Assembly: GCA_026770025.1 (NCBI GenBank)
Contig: JAMXDE010000021.1
Span: 558,001 to 622,000, forward strand
Direction: 5' to 3'
DNA: 64,000 bases
Origin: Craspedostauros australis
Lineage: Eukaryota > Bacillariophyta > Bacillariophyceae > Mastogloiales > Achnanthaceae
Each line of letters begins with the position of its first letter. Position 1 is the first letter of the stretch. This document shows positions 11,091 to 22,158 of the stretch, piece after piece. The notes beneath the pieces are model-generated. The model was not told where the DNA came from, did not search any database, and saw only the letters and a program-made list of their open reading frames with translations. A program made the translations under genes and the position numbers.

Positions 11091-12466
11091 CGTCACGGGA
11101 TCTTGGATGATCGTTGGTTTGAATGTGCTGCGTTTGACCTACGACTGGGTGGGATGGAGCAGTTTACTTGTGCTCCTCTTCCTGGACAATCTACCATACT
11201 ACTACTCGTACGAGGCGATGCGGATGTTCTGCAGTTTTGTTTTTGTCGGTGGCAGTTCTTCACAAAAGATCTCTCCCATTTTGGGATCAAAACTCCTCGG
11301 CTGGTGGCGAAACAGAAAACAAAGGAAAGGCAGGGTGACGTCTGATCATGCCATCTCTTGGCTCCGTCTGTCATCCAAGGTTAAGCATGCCTCTCAGTTT
11401 CTATTTGTAACTCACCCCCGCCATACTACGTAAAATCGATGGAGAATAGAACTGTGGACTATCATACTCTGTTGTGTTTTGAATTGGTACTCTCCTGTCG
11501 CATTGATCCCTCAAGGCACGCAGTCAACTCGCCGCCATCTTGCTTTTGCATGAGCACACAGCGATGGCGACAAGCACTGCACTGCACACGTCAACCCCAG
11601 CGCGGGAAGCGCGTGCACCATGATCAACATTGATCAAAGCGGCATTGTCCAGAGGGATTTGGATCACAGTGCTCTGCTGTACAAGCACTATCCACGAGCA
11701 TGTACCCTTGGCATCCCGCGCTTAGGAAACCGCATGCCTTCAACCCTTCAAAGAGCATCTCTCCAGAGACAGCAGATCTCATCCTCTTTCGCCATTCCTT
11801 CCAGCAACTCGGCGCTCTCTTGCATCAAAGCAACAGCAATGATCGTGTATACTAGTAGGACCATCCGACCTTCCCATTTTCGAATCAATCCCCCCAACAA
11901 GAATCAACCCAAGACAACCCAAGCTGGTACTATGATTGGAATCCAACGCAAGCAGTGCTCCGACTGCTTCCCTGGACACATTCCAACTTCACCCAACAGT
12001 GGCTTCACGCTTATCCCATGTTTGATCAGCACATCGTCAACATCGGTGCATGGTTCCTTCCACTGTCCACAGGCAACACCTTTGTGCTCTCTCGTTGCCG
12101 TATCTGTTTTCATGGTTTGTTTGGCGAAACGTGGAGCGAATTTCAACTTTACAATATAACCGCCATAACGCCAATACGACTCGCGTGACTACATGGTTGT
12201 CATATCCGGTACATGGACAGACGATTCCACGCGGCACAAGGCTATCGCGACAGCGACAAACACACCAACCAAGTCCGAATCATTCGACAATGGCCGAAGC
12301 GACAACAACGGCATCCGTCTCACCGCAATCGAAGCGCTGACAATCAAGCATCCCCACCATCAGCACAGATACTCGAAAGCGCAACGAAGAAGTCCTCGAA
12401 GCAACCCTGCAATCCTGCAACAAAGCACAAACACCAGCATCATAAGCATCACAAGAAACAGCAACC
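11091..12466. other. Divergent intergenic region
   Basis: About 1.4 kb between the proteasome-like gene (-) and signal peptidase subunit 2 (+). A 179-codon open frame (11620-12159, +) is low in charged residues and has no domain; I do not call it. Confidence 0.5.
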
Positions 12467-13159
12467 ATGGCAAAGAAGAAGGCTCAAACGAAGGATGACT
12501 CTGCTGAGGCAGCTGCCGTGCTGTTGGAAGAGAAAGAGGAAGACAATGATGAAGAATACGACGACGATGATGATGAAGAAGAGCTGGACCTGCTGCAGGT
12601 CGAGCTGGGGGACATGGTGAAGCTGAAGCAGGTGCTGGACGAGACCGTGTCGGTCGCCATCCTGGATCAGGTCGAGGAGGATTGCCGCTTCGACAATTTC
12701 AAGCTGTGCCTCATGACGGTGGCGTGCATCTTTGCCGTCGTTGCGCAATTCGCTCCGATTCCCTTCCCGGATTCGCGGCCCATTCTGGGCGCCTGCTGCT
12801 GTCTCTACTTCATCCTCAGCGGCGTGCTGCAGTTCATCACGACATACATCGACAAGGACTGCATACTGCTCACGAAGGCGGTCGAAAAGAATGAGAAGAA
12901 TACGGACATGGAAAAGCATGGCCTGCGGGTACGATCGCAGCTGCCAAGATTCTCAGAATGGTACAAGGTCATCTTGGAGTTCGAGGGCAGGCAGGACACG
13001 CCTAGCGTCGAGCAGGTCTGGAGCATCGGCCAGTTCTTCGACAGCGACGGCATGTTCGATGAGATCGGCTTGAAGATGGAGGTCAACTCCCTTTACCTGC
13101 GTCTTGCGGCAGGCAAGTATGACAGCAAGTCGTCCAGTGACAAGGCAAAGCAGAGCTAA
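12467..13159 (+). CDS. SPCS2: Signal peptidase complex subunit 2 (SPC25)
   Basis: Non-catalytic subunit of the ER signal peptidase, linking it to the Sec61 translocon (family knowledge). Single exon, 230 residues; the ATG at 12467 follows CAACC. An acidic, disordered N-terminus (DDSAEAAAVLLEEKEEDNDEE) precedes the domain. DETVSVAILDQ (about residues 63-73) matches the SPC25 entry block. Two hydrophobic segments follow at about 79-98 (LCLMTVACIFAVVAQFAPI) and 105-127 (ILGACCCLYFILSGVLQF), giving the two-pass, both-ends-cytosolic topology typical of the family. The C-terminal cytosolic domain includes VEQVWSIGQFFDSDGMFDE. Length agrees with the family's ~200-230. It is convergent with the kinesin gene, 200 bp apart. 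Confidence 0.9.
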   Translation: MAKKKAQTKDDSAEAAAVLLEEKEEDNDEEYDDDDDEEELDLLQVELGDMVKLKQVLDETVSVAILDQVEEDCRFDNFKLCLMTVACIFAVVAQFAPIPFPDSRPILGACCCLYFILSGVLQFITTYIDKDCILLTKAVEKNEKNTDMEKHGLRVRSQLPRFSEWYKVILEFEGRQDTPSVEQVWSIGQFFDSDGMFDEIGLKMEVNSLYLRLAAGKYDSKSSSDKAKQS

Positions 13160-13359
13160 GCAATGCTGGGACTGGAAGACCAACATCATTGTCAACAATG
13201 ATATCAACAACAACAGAATAGACACGTTTCACGACACAAACGAAACGTTTGCAAAGCGCTGGAATATTCTCTTTTTCTATTTCAAATTGTGCCGTTATGT
13301 GAGGCTACTCATCTCTATTCATCCTATTGTACCTGCTCCGTCAAGATCATGGTCCCCAC

Positions 13360-16300
13360 TCAGCGTCTGCCCTTGCTGGAGTACTGAACATGCTTGGTCG
13401 CCTTGCCGAGCTCCACCGTGTTAACGCGCTGAGCGAAGCGCAGAGAGCACAAGCTCTCGTTGCTGCTGGCGGTCGTCGGGCTGAGGTTGACGAACATCAA
13501 TGCCTTACCATCCCCGCTCAAGCAGTCCTGCAGCAGGTAGGTCAGCTTCGAGTTGCGGTACGGCACGTGTGATGCTCCGGTCGCCAGTGCATTGAACACA
13601 TCGCCCAGACAGCTCAGGCTCTTGTTGATCGCTTGCGTTTCGCGCAGACGAGCGGCGTCTGCTCCGGCGCCACTGCGGTCCAATCGCTCGCTACCGGCAA
13701 GATCGCAGAGGTTCAGTGCACCATGAACGATGGCGCCCGTCTCCTCATTGAAGCCCTTGAGATGGAGCATGAACACGGAGTGGCTGCGGGAGCTCTGCGC
13801 ATTCATCTTCGTGCTGGCAACGGATCGCGAGCGTGCGGCGACGCCCATCAGGGTGTCCAGCTGCGACATGCCCTCTGCCGAGTCAGCAATGGTGATGGGC
13901 ACATGGGTGAGGCCATCGACGAAGCTCTTGCCTTCGCGATTGCGCTTGATGGAAAGCTTCGTGGCATCGGCCCGATTGCGTTTGCCGTCGTTGCTTCCTC
14001 CGCCACCAGGCTGCATCGAGACGAGGAGATCCTTCAGGTTCTCGTTGTAGATCTCGAGGAACGACGCGTGGATGGTGAAGTTCCACTTCTGACTCGTCAT
14101 GGCCTTCGCCTGGGATAGGATCTGCTCGACAGCGCGTGGGATGATACCGCGCATGGCGCCATTTCCACATCCTTGCATGGTGTGGGTCTTCCCGGATCCA
14201 GTCTGACCGTACGAGAAGAGGCACACCTGGTATCCATCCAGCGCGCTCTGCACAAAGTCCGACACTTCGTCGAAGACGATGTCCTGCCCAGCCGAGGGTG
14301 GGAACACCTTGTCGAAGCGGAAGTCGTACGGATCCGCGCTGCGTCTGTCCATGATCGCCAGCGATTCGCCGTCTGGCGACACGTCGATGGGAGAGCCGTT
14401 GCACTGCTCGTCGCCCGGGAGGAATGGGCGGGTTCGCACGTACACGCGGATGTTGCCACGCAGCTCTTGGATGGTGTTGTGCATCTGGCGTCTCATCTGC
14501 TCGCCCTTCAACAGCTCGGCTTCCAGTTCCGTAATGCGACGGTCGCGTTCCTCGATGCGGGCGCGAAGGACGGCCTCGTCCTCCTCATCGGGCTCGTCGG
14601 TCTCCATGTCCTCATCCCGCACCTTCGAGGCTCTAGTCTTGAGGACGCTCATCTCGAAGTGCAGCTGCTCGATGTCCTTCTTGTGCTCTTCGTCCTTGGC
14701 TTGCAGAGTGGCTTCCGCCCTTGCCTTGGTGGCGGCGAGGTCGTCGCAGACGGCGTTGAGCTGCGCAGAAGTTGCCATGTGCTCTGCCGTCAGGACCTCC
14801 AGCTTGATCTCAGCTTCGTTGTTTTCGGACGTGGATGCCGCGATATCATCGTACTCCACACGCAGCTCATCGTAGTTGCGTTCCAAGCAGGAGAGCTCGA
14901 TCTTGGTGGCATGCAGCTCCTTCTCCACTGATACCTTGCCCAATCGCATGGAGTCAATCTCCTCTTCGGCCACGCGCAGCTTGTCCTTCATCTCTGACAG
15001 GTCCCTGTCATTCTGCAACTGCCGCGACCAAAGGCTGTTGTCGGTGTTGCCTTGGCGGCTGGTGGACGACGCCTTTCGCAGCTCCAGCTTGAGTCCCTTC
15101 ACGTCGTCGCAGGCATTGTCGTACTTGACCTCGAGATCGCGGTACTGTTCATCAGCTTCCCGTAGCGAGTTCTTGGATTCGTCGATCTCCTGCAGCAACT
15201 TGGCCTCTTCCTTCACCCACGCATCCTCCTTCTGTCGGAAGCGTGCCTCGAGGGGTGCCTTGGACATGGACAGATCCATCTTCTCCTTCTCCAGCTGCTC
15301 CACGCGTTTCTTTAGGCGTTGCAATTGGGACATAAGTCCGGCACCCTCGACGCTATCCATGTTCTCAGTGATGGTGACGTCGAGATCCTCGCTCTCCTGT
15401 GTCAGCTGGCTCATGAGTGGGCTGCTTGGTTCCGCTGGTTTCATTTCGACTGCGCAATGGCATGCAAAAAGCAAAAGCAAAAGCAGACCAAAACAAGGAA
15501 CGGAAAGTAGAGCACAGAGAAGACGTGAGAACAACATTCAGAGGGACTCATCTCACACGCATCTGGTACAAAGACATAGTTCCAAACATGGAGAGTACTC
15601 ACAATCGTCGTTGTGGACGACAGGTCTGGGCGGCATGAAGGACTTCCTGCGTGCCGATCCCAGACGTCCCTTTCGTCGTGTGGGTGTGCGCGCCGACAGC
15701 AAGCTGCTACTTGCGCGGCTGAAGTCAGCGGTGGTATCATCATCGTAGTAGTTGGTGGAGATTGATCCCTGTGAGAATGTGATGGTCTCGTTCTCATCGG
15801 GCCGAAAGCTGTGCTGCTGTTGCTGCTGCTGCGGCGGATGTTGTTGTTGGTTGTTTTGCAATTGGTGTTGCTGTTGTTGTTGCTGCTGCTGCTGCTGATG
15901 TTGTGCATGTTGTTGACCGTGACGAGACTGCGAGTCATTGACGCGTGCAATCTTGCGGGTGTCACTTGGCGGCAACGGTGGCGCTGATCTCTTCTTGCTT
16001 GCGCCGAGATCGATGGTGCTGTCCTCGTCCCCACCGTGGTTGCCACGGCGTGCCTGTCGCCATGCCTGCAGCATCGCTCGCCTGTCTTTCGCCGGGGTCT
16101 CCGAGCGGTGGCTGTCTGCGTCGATGGATTGACGCCGCGAGGCTGAAGATGAACGCAGCCGTGATGAGACACCCAAACCAGCCCTAGATGGCGAGTCTGC
16201 TGTGCGTGGTCTCGATTTCTGTGGTGATGCATCCATCGCAAGCCCGCCCCCAAAGGATTGTCGACGGCGTGCCAACGATGCTCCCGAAGAGCTGTTGAAG

Positions 16301-16371
16301 CGTGACGACCCATCACGAAGCGCTGACGTTCGGGCAGCCCCGCCAATGGATAATCGTCGTCTGGATGACAT
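13360..16371 (-). CDS. Kinesin-14, C-terminal motor
   Basis: Minus-end-directed microtubule motor of the KAR3/HSET class, acting in spindle and microtubule organisation. Two exons, 16371-15603 and 15449-13360, phase 1 (donor GTGAGT, pyrimidine-rich acceptor CGCAG), 952 residues. The N-terminal ~240 residues are basic and Ser/Arg-rich (MSSRRRLSIGG), with SP/TP sites and a long Gln run at about 152-190, and probably bind microtubules or DNA. A coiled coil follows (about 290-585). The motor occupies about 588-930: NIRVYVRTRP neck/motor entry, P-loop GQTGSGKTHTMQG (near 668), switch I SSRSHSVF, switch II LCDLAGSERLDRSGA, and NKSLSCLGDVF. Motor at the C-terminus preceded by coiled coil defines kinesin-14. 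An alternative in-frame upstream ATG adds 23 residues. Confidence 0.93.
15805..15915 (-). repeat. CAG-type trinucleotide runs coding for polyglutamine
   Basis: Imperfect CAA/CAG (plus-strand TTG/CTG) runs in the first kinesin exon, interrupted by His, Asn and Pro codons. The translation has a run of about ten Gln followed by shorter runs. Confidence 0.85.
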
Positions 16372-17410
16372 GGTGGCAACGATTGGCCGTCGTCTTCTCG
16401 AAGCGGTCTGCGGATACAGGTGTTGTGGAGAGCAGCGCAAGAGTCAGGTTTGTTGTTTGTCGCTGCGTAGAAATGATTGTGTTGTTGCGAAGTGGAAAAT
16501 GAGGAGTCGGCGTGTGACGCCAAGAGGATTTGTTTCTCTTCGCTCGAGATGATTGATTGATGGTGGTTCTGGTGTGTTCGTTTGATTGTGGCACCACCGA
16601 TGTTTCGCACTTCAATCCCCTTTCGCAAATGTTCTCAGTGGCTCGCAGTGGGGTCGTTGCAGGTTGTTCTTCCTTGATGTGATGGTGATCGTCCTGTGTG
16701 ATACCTTGGAGAGGTTGATTTGGTACGACAACAGCGGTGATGTATTGGTATGTTTCGTGCTGTTGCATGCGATGATGATCAATGAGGAAGGTGTTGGCAT
16801 GAAGGAAACAGCGCAAACCAAAAAACCGTTGTTGTGTCGTTTTTGGTGGGGCCAGATTTGTGAGACAGTTCAAATGATCCGTTGACGTACGTGGAAACAT
16901 TACTGAATATGGTTCGTTTATTTAACGTCCATATAACGTAGTATCATTCTTGATCGACAGAGTCAAAAGTTGAGTGTGTGTGCTCGTGAATGCATGTAGC
17001 TTCATTCACGATGAGGCACTCGTGGGAGCTGCGGTAGAATAAGAGGAGTACTCTCCTCACCAGTCACAATGCCACAAACGACGAGTTTTCCTGCTCAGCT
17101 TTGTCGGATGTGGACATCACGACGAAACGTGTGGCCGCTCAGCCTCTTCCAGTCTGCGCTCGTGCAAGGAACTCGCGCAAGTGACAACAGAAGAGATGAA
17201 CGGACCAGCAACAACCAGTAGTCGTCCGTCAACAAGGAAGAGTACATATTATATTACTAGAGTGCTATACGACTACGAGTGGAGAGGAGAGCCATCACAC
17301 ATGAACATACCGTGACCGCCGCAACAACGAGGCACGCACTCAAGCGCACAACCCTCTTGAGAGACCAGCGAAGAGGCCACGTTACGGATTGGACAGACAC
17401 GAGAGACGCA
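16372..17410. other. Divergent intergenic region
   Basis: About 1 kb between the kinesin start (-) and the transporter start (+), probably holding both promoters. Short open frames on both strands are not protein-like. Confidence 0.5.
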
Positions 17411-18792
17411 ATGACTTCGACGGCAGCAACCACAACATCGCTGTCGGCATGGTTCGAGGAGCTCCAGACCGGAGTGCAATTCGTGTTGCTGTCATGCGGA
17501 GTCTTCTTCTTCTTCGGCATCCATAACTTCCTGCAAGAAGCCATCAGCAGAGTGGAGGGATTCGAGTTCGGCGTCATGCTCGGTTTCATGGAAGTCTTTG
17601 GGTGCGTTCAATTGTGAATTGTCTGTGCCATGGCATCGCATGGCTCGGCATAGCTTGGCAGGGCATGGCTTAGCATGGCACGACTTGGTTCCTTGGATCG
17701 TCAGGCTGCCAAATCTGAGACAAGGGATGCACACACGGCATGGTATTGGTGGCATTGGTGGGAAGGCACCGCAGCGGTGCTTGTGTTTGCGTGGATGACA
17801 TGTGGCGTTCCACACCATCAACTGTATCACCGCTCACAATACATGCGTACTCTGTCCCAACTTCACCAATCATCCCACAACTGGGTGCCATGCACTCACC
17901 CAATACACCTTCCATTGCAACCAACAGAGTGGCGGTGTGCTCGTACTTGGAACGTAAATACGTCGCGAAGGAAACGACGCGGGTCGCACCGATGAGCGCG
18001 TACCCGCTGCTGACGGCGTGCCTGCTGGCATCGTCGGCGCTTTCTAACATCGCCTTGAATTACATCAACTTCCCAACGAAGGTGGTGTTCCGATCATGCA
18101 AGCTGATCCCGACAATGATCATCGCATCTTTCATCCATCTCAAGGCGTTTTCCATCGTCGAGTACGCCTGTGCCATTGCCATGTGTGCAGGGCTCGTCCT
18201 CTTCGCCGCCGCGGATTGGCAGATGACGCCGAGCTTCCATCCCATCGGGTTGGTCTTTGTGACGTTGAGCGTATTTGCCGATGCAATTCTGCCGAACGCG
18301 CAGGAACGGCTGTTCAAGCAGGGATCATCGCGTCTGGAGGTGACCTTCTTCACGAACATCTTCACGTTGCTCGTCATGGGGGGATCGACGTTGCTGTCGG
18401 GAGATTTCATGGGATTGCTGCGGTTAGCGCAGACCAACAACGTCCTGGTCTTCTACATGTTCGTGTACACATTCATCGCGTACGTTGCGATATCCATACA
18501 TATGACGGTGGTGAAGAAGTTCGGTGGTGTGGCGGCCGTGCTCGTCGCGACGGGACGGAAGGGGATGACGCTGATCCTTTCCTTCCTGTTCTTTCCCAAG
18601 CAATTCTCCTGGTTCTATGTGCTGGGAGCGTGTCTTGTTCTGGGAGGTCTGCTATTTTCCAGCTTGCACAGAATCTACTCCAAAAAGCAGATGGAGCAAT
18701 CCAGAGGGAAGGATCATGGCATGATTCCACTGACGCACTCGCCGACGGATGGCACATCTACACCGACCAACGGCACCGGCTTCAACAGATAG
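17411..18792 (+). CDS. SLC35B3: SLC35B3-like adenosine 3'-phospho-5'-phosphosulfate (PAPS) transporter
   Basis: Golgi/ER nucleotide-sulfate antiporter of the drug/metabolite transporter superfamily, supplying PAPS to lumenal sulfotransferases. Two exons, 17411-17601 and 17928-18792 (phase 2, donor GTGCGT, acceptor CAACAG); 351 residues. Exon 1 holds TM1 and the family block QFVLLSCGVFFFFGIHNFLQE with VEGFEFG. The join reads MEVFGVAVCSYLERK. Exon 2 carries SALSNIALNYINFPTKVVFRSCKLIPTM, the substrate-binding TM3-TM4 block strongly conserved in SLC35B2/B3, then TM helices to about 310 including HMTVVKKFGGVAAVLVATGRK. The tail is short, polar and cytosolic. Other SLC35B nucleotide-sugar carriers (UDP-galactose, UDP-GlcNAc) are the main alternatives; the FPTKVVFRSCKLIP block favours PAPS. 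Confidence 0.85.
17631..17692. repeat. Imperfect GGCATGGC repeats inside the transporter intron
   Basis: About seven imperfect copies of a CATGGC / GGCATNGC unit lie in the first part of the 326-bp intron. Because CATG is palindromic the stretch can fold into several alternative hairpins. Confidence 0.6.
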
Positions 18793-20111
18793 TCATGATT
18801 GTGGGCAGTGGGTGGAGATGCAGTACGATACGAAACAATCCACATGATTCGCTCACCCATGTGCTGCTCTGTGGTTGCAAGATATTGTATAATATAATAG
18901 AAGAGAAGGAAAGAGAAGAGGGAAGCAGATGTGATTGAGCGGCTGTGAGCTACTTGGTGGCGGCGATGATAATGTCGACGACGCCGTTGCCGCTTTCATT
19001 GAAACGAGAGAACGAGTGGATGATGGCAGCCGGTCGTCTTCCTCTTTCTCATCATCGGTACTAAGTGACGCTGTGGCCGCAGCGAGATGCGATCGAAAAA
19101 GTTCATGGAGCCATCGGCACCAACAAACGCAGATCCGCGAATGTCGCCATGCCTCAAACACAAGAGTCGACGCCGAATACTCGCGCTCTACACACATGCA
19201 AACGATCGGTGTGTGCGTGGGTGGTTTTCATCTGGCCAGTGGTAGGCGCTCCGTCGCCATTCGGTGGTTGAAATGGACACAGAACATGTGGCAAGACCAT
19301 GCCACATTTCATGCTGCGCACACTGTCGGCGCTCACCACTCCTCACTGGGAGGGTCAATAAGCTGAAAAGGCGAAAGGACGTGAACGATGGTTGGCATGG
19401 AGTGCTCTTGTTGAAAGTGGGTTGGCGACTGTAACAAGATGCAATCACCAATATGTATTGCATCATGATGTATCAATTGAGAAAGTAGCAGTAGTCGGTC
19501 GTAGTTGTTGTAGTGCAGTGCAGCGTTGCCAACTCTTGATGGTAATGGTCATGAGGCTGATTCCTCCACCAAAATCTGCTACTATGTTGGCTGCAGTAAC
19601 CTGCCAAACGCTCTGGAGAGTTGGGCAAACGTGGAGCAACGAGAATGCAAAATGTCACAAAGGCGGCGGCAAAGATACGAAACGAAGCGGATGGAGTTTC
19701 GATCGATCAAGAGGAGAGGAACACAAACACGATGTCGCCAACACAACAGCAGCGAAACCCACACATGCCACCAGCATTATCACAGTATTATCACAGTATT
19801 TGTAACACCACGCCAACCCTCCTCCTCGATCGTGTGCCGACGAGTATCACAAGCAACAACAACGTTTCCACATCGATCAAAGCGCGTCGGAGAACCGAAT
19901 ACATATGATATATTGGAACCAAGCGCAACATCCATCGAAGAACTCCGCGTCATTTGGAGGTCACAAATCCATTGAGTATCAGGTAGTCACAGCACGCCAA
20001 CGTTGAGCAATCAATCGACTCCATCAGAGGCAGCACCATCACAAGAGGCAGCAGCAGCAGCAGCAGCAGCAACAACCCAAACACACACAGAGAGAGAGAG
20101 AGAGAGACAGC
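18793..20111. other. Intergenic region between two plus-strand genes
   Basis: About 1.3 kb. It includes an AT-rich 3' stretch just after the transporter (about 18880-18905). Open frames up to ~150 codons are present but lack domains or plausible composition. The NAE1 5' leader with its simple repeats occupies the right end. Confidence 0.5.
20043..20110. repeat. (GCA)n, (CA)n and (GA)n runs in the NAE1 leader
   Basis: Consecutive simple repeats (about eight GCA units, then CACACA, then about nine GA units) end 2 bases before the NAE1 ATG. Confidence 0.9.
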
Positions 20112-21704
20112 ATGGCGACCAACAACAAGTACGATAGACAACTGCGGCTTTGGGGTGCCAAGGGGCAGCAGGCATTGGGAGAGACCACCGTCGTGCTGCT
20201 TCGCGCAACTGCCGCGGGCACGGAGACCCTCAAGAACCTCGTGCTGCCAGGCGTGGGGCATATCCACGTGGTGGATGATGCGGAGAAGGCGACGCACACG
20301 GAGGTCTCGTCCAACTTCTTCCTGGCCGACGAGGACCCTCTCTCCCGCGCCGAACTGGCCTGCGCCAACCTCCAGGAGCTCAATCCGGACGTCAAGGGCA
20401 CCTTCCAGCACGTGCCGTCGCTGGCCGGTATCTCCAACTGGTCCGAGCTCTTCACCACCTGCAAGAACGAAGCCAGCAAGCAGATCATCGTCATTGCGAG
20501 CGATTTGGAGCCCAATGTCCTGCAGACGGTCTCGTCCGCCTGCGATGCTGACAAGCTCTCTCTCGTGGCGGTCTCGTCGTACGGACTCATCGGCGTCGTG
20601 CGTTTGCAAACTCCCACACTTGCCCTCATGGACCCCAAACCAACCAACTCGCCGCCGGATCTGCGCTTGAAGCAATCCTTCCCGGCCCTCGACGAACTGG
20701 CGTCGTCCATCCAGTGGAGCGAACTCAAGGATCACGAGCATGGCCACATCCCGTACCCGCTCATTCTGCACAAGATCAGCCAGGACTGGAAGGCGGGACA
20801 CGACGGTAACCTGCCCAAGACGATGGATGAGAAGGCGGAGTTCCGCAAGGCGATCGAGACCATGAGTCGGGACTTTGCCAAGCAACTCAATTTCCAGGAG
20901 GCCACACAAAATGCCTACCTTGCCTACACGGAACGGGCCATCGATTACATGGATGAATTGTCCGCTTCCATCGATGCCGATTCCAAGCTCAGCCAGCTGC
21001 TGTCTGCTCTCAAGCAGTTCCTGGACAAGCATGGCCGCGCGCCCCTGAATGGATCCATTCCAGATATGACCGCCTCCACCGACATTTACGTCAAGCTCCA
21101 GGCACTGTACAAAGACCAAGCGATGGCCGATGTCAAGGAAATGAAAGCGCTGTTGGGTGCTGAAACCGCAGTCTCCGACGATGATCTGCAGACCCTGTGT
21201 GCCAACGTGTTTTCCATCGGCCAACTCAAGACGAGAACCCTGGTGGAAGAATTCACCTCCACGACCGTGGACGACGAGCTGGTGGAAGACTGGGGCATGG
21301 CAACGTTCGATCCCTACGAAGCTCCCGAGCACACGCCCTTCCTCTGGTATCTCGGATTCCGCGCGTGCAACGTCTTCTTCGCAAAGAACCAGCGATATCC
21401 AGGAACCACGGATGACTGGAAGGCGGACATACCGAAGCTGCAGGACTGCATCGCGGAGGTCGCTGAGCACTACAAGATGTCGGACAACGACCTCGTCTCC
21501 ACCACCCTGCTCAAGGATGCCGAGATGAAGATGGCGCACGAATTCACACGGTACGCCAATGCGGAAATCCACAACATCGCAAGCGTGGTTGGAGGCGTTG
21601 CGTCGCAAGAGGCCGTGAAGCTCATCACGGGACAGTACGTGCCGTTGGACAACACGTACATCTTCAATGGTATTGTCTCCGTCGGCGGCGTGTACCGTTT
21701 TTAG
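20112..21704 (+). CDS. NAE1: NEDD8-activating enzyme E1 regulatory subunit
   Basis: Partner of UBA3 in the heterodimeric NEDD8 E1, which activates NEDD8 for cullin neddylation; also called APPBP1, ULA1 or AXR1. Single exon, 530 residues, typical of the family (~530-540). KYDRQLRLWGAKGQQAL (residues about 6-22) is the hallmark E1 N-terminus, followed by the Rossmann-type half adenylation domain: LRATAAGTETLKNLVLPGVGHIHVVDD (about 36-62), FFLADEDPLSRAEL and LQELNPDVKG. The middle section is the all-helical pseudo-catalytic insert; there is no catalytic Cys domain, as expected for this subunit. The C-terminus HNIASVVGGVASQEAVKLITGQYVPLDN (about 490-517) with YIFNGI is the conserved ending. It is convergent with the methyltransferase gene. 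Confidence 0.95.
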   Translation: MATNNKYDRQLRLWGAKGQQALGETTVVLLRATAAGTETLKNLVLPGVGHIHVVDDAEKATHTEVSSNFFLADEDPLSRAELACANLQELNPDVKGTFQHVPSLAGISNWSELFTTCKNEASKQIIVIASDLEPNVLQTVSSACDADKLSLVAVSSYGLIGVVRLQTPTLALMDPKPTNSPPDLRLKQSFPALDELASSIQWSELKDHEHGHIPYPLILHKISQDWKAGHDGNLPKTMDEKAEFRKAIETMSRDFAKQLNFQEATQNAYLAYTERAIDYMDELSASIDADSKLSQLLSALKQFLDKHGRAPLNGSIPDMTASTDIYVKLQALYKDQAMADVKEMKALLGAETAVSDDDLQTLCANVFSIGQLKTRTLVEEFTSTTVDDELVEDWGMATFDPYEAPEHTPFLWYLGFRACNVFFAKNQRYPGTTDDWKADIPKLQDCIAEVAEHYKMSDNDLVSTTLLKDAEMKMAHEFTRYANAEIHNIASVVGGVASQEAVKLITGQYVPLDNTYIFNGIVSVGGVYRF

Positions 21705-22158
21705 TCTTCTCCCTTGGCAATGTGTGACGTCTCCATCGTTGTGAGCTGTTGCGGCGGCGGCGCTATGAGACAAGTCTGTGCATGACGTGCGGTTTCCGCA
21801 GACGCAAGGCATGCTTGAACGGGAAGCATGACAATGGATTGGGAATGAATTAGAACTGCCGAACCATTCCTGAATACCCTCTACATTTACTGTTTACACT
21901 TCGTCTGTAGAGGGAAGGAGAGAGAGAGAGAGACTGCTCCAATCTATATGTCGTCATCGCTAGTCATCACCTCCGCTCTGCACTGCACAACTCTCTTCGC
22001 GCCGAACTGTGTCTCCATCGAAGCTGCTGCTTCCAAGTTGAGACGGAAAAGTCTGCTCTGATGGCATCTTTAGTTTGTGCTCTTCCACTTCCGCTCTTCG
22101 CAACGCTCCCTGCAGTTGAGCTTAGCTTGGGCGGCGACACATATCATCGAAACAATTG
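21705..22158. other. Convergent 3' intergenic region
   Basis: 454 bp between NAE1 and the methyltransferase, with a short GA run at about 21917-21933. No gene seen. Confidence 0.5.

Noticed and set aside
11620-12159. 179-codon plus-strand open frame upstream of SPCS2
   Set aside because: Composition unlike the neighbouring genes, and it looks like leader or promoter DNA.
19950-21812. 620-codon minus-strand open frame over NAE1
   Set aside because: Exactly antisense to a clear NAE1 gene. Long antisense frames arise from GC-biased third positions.
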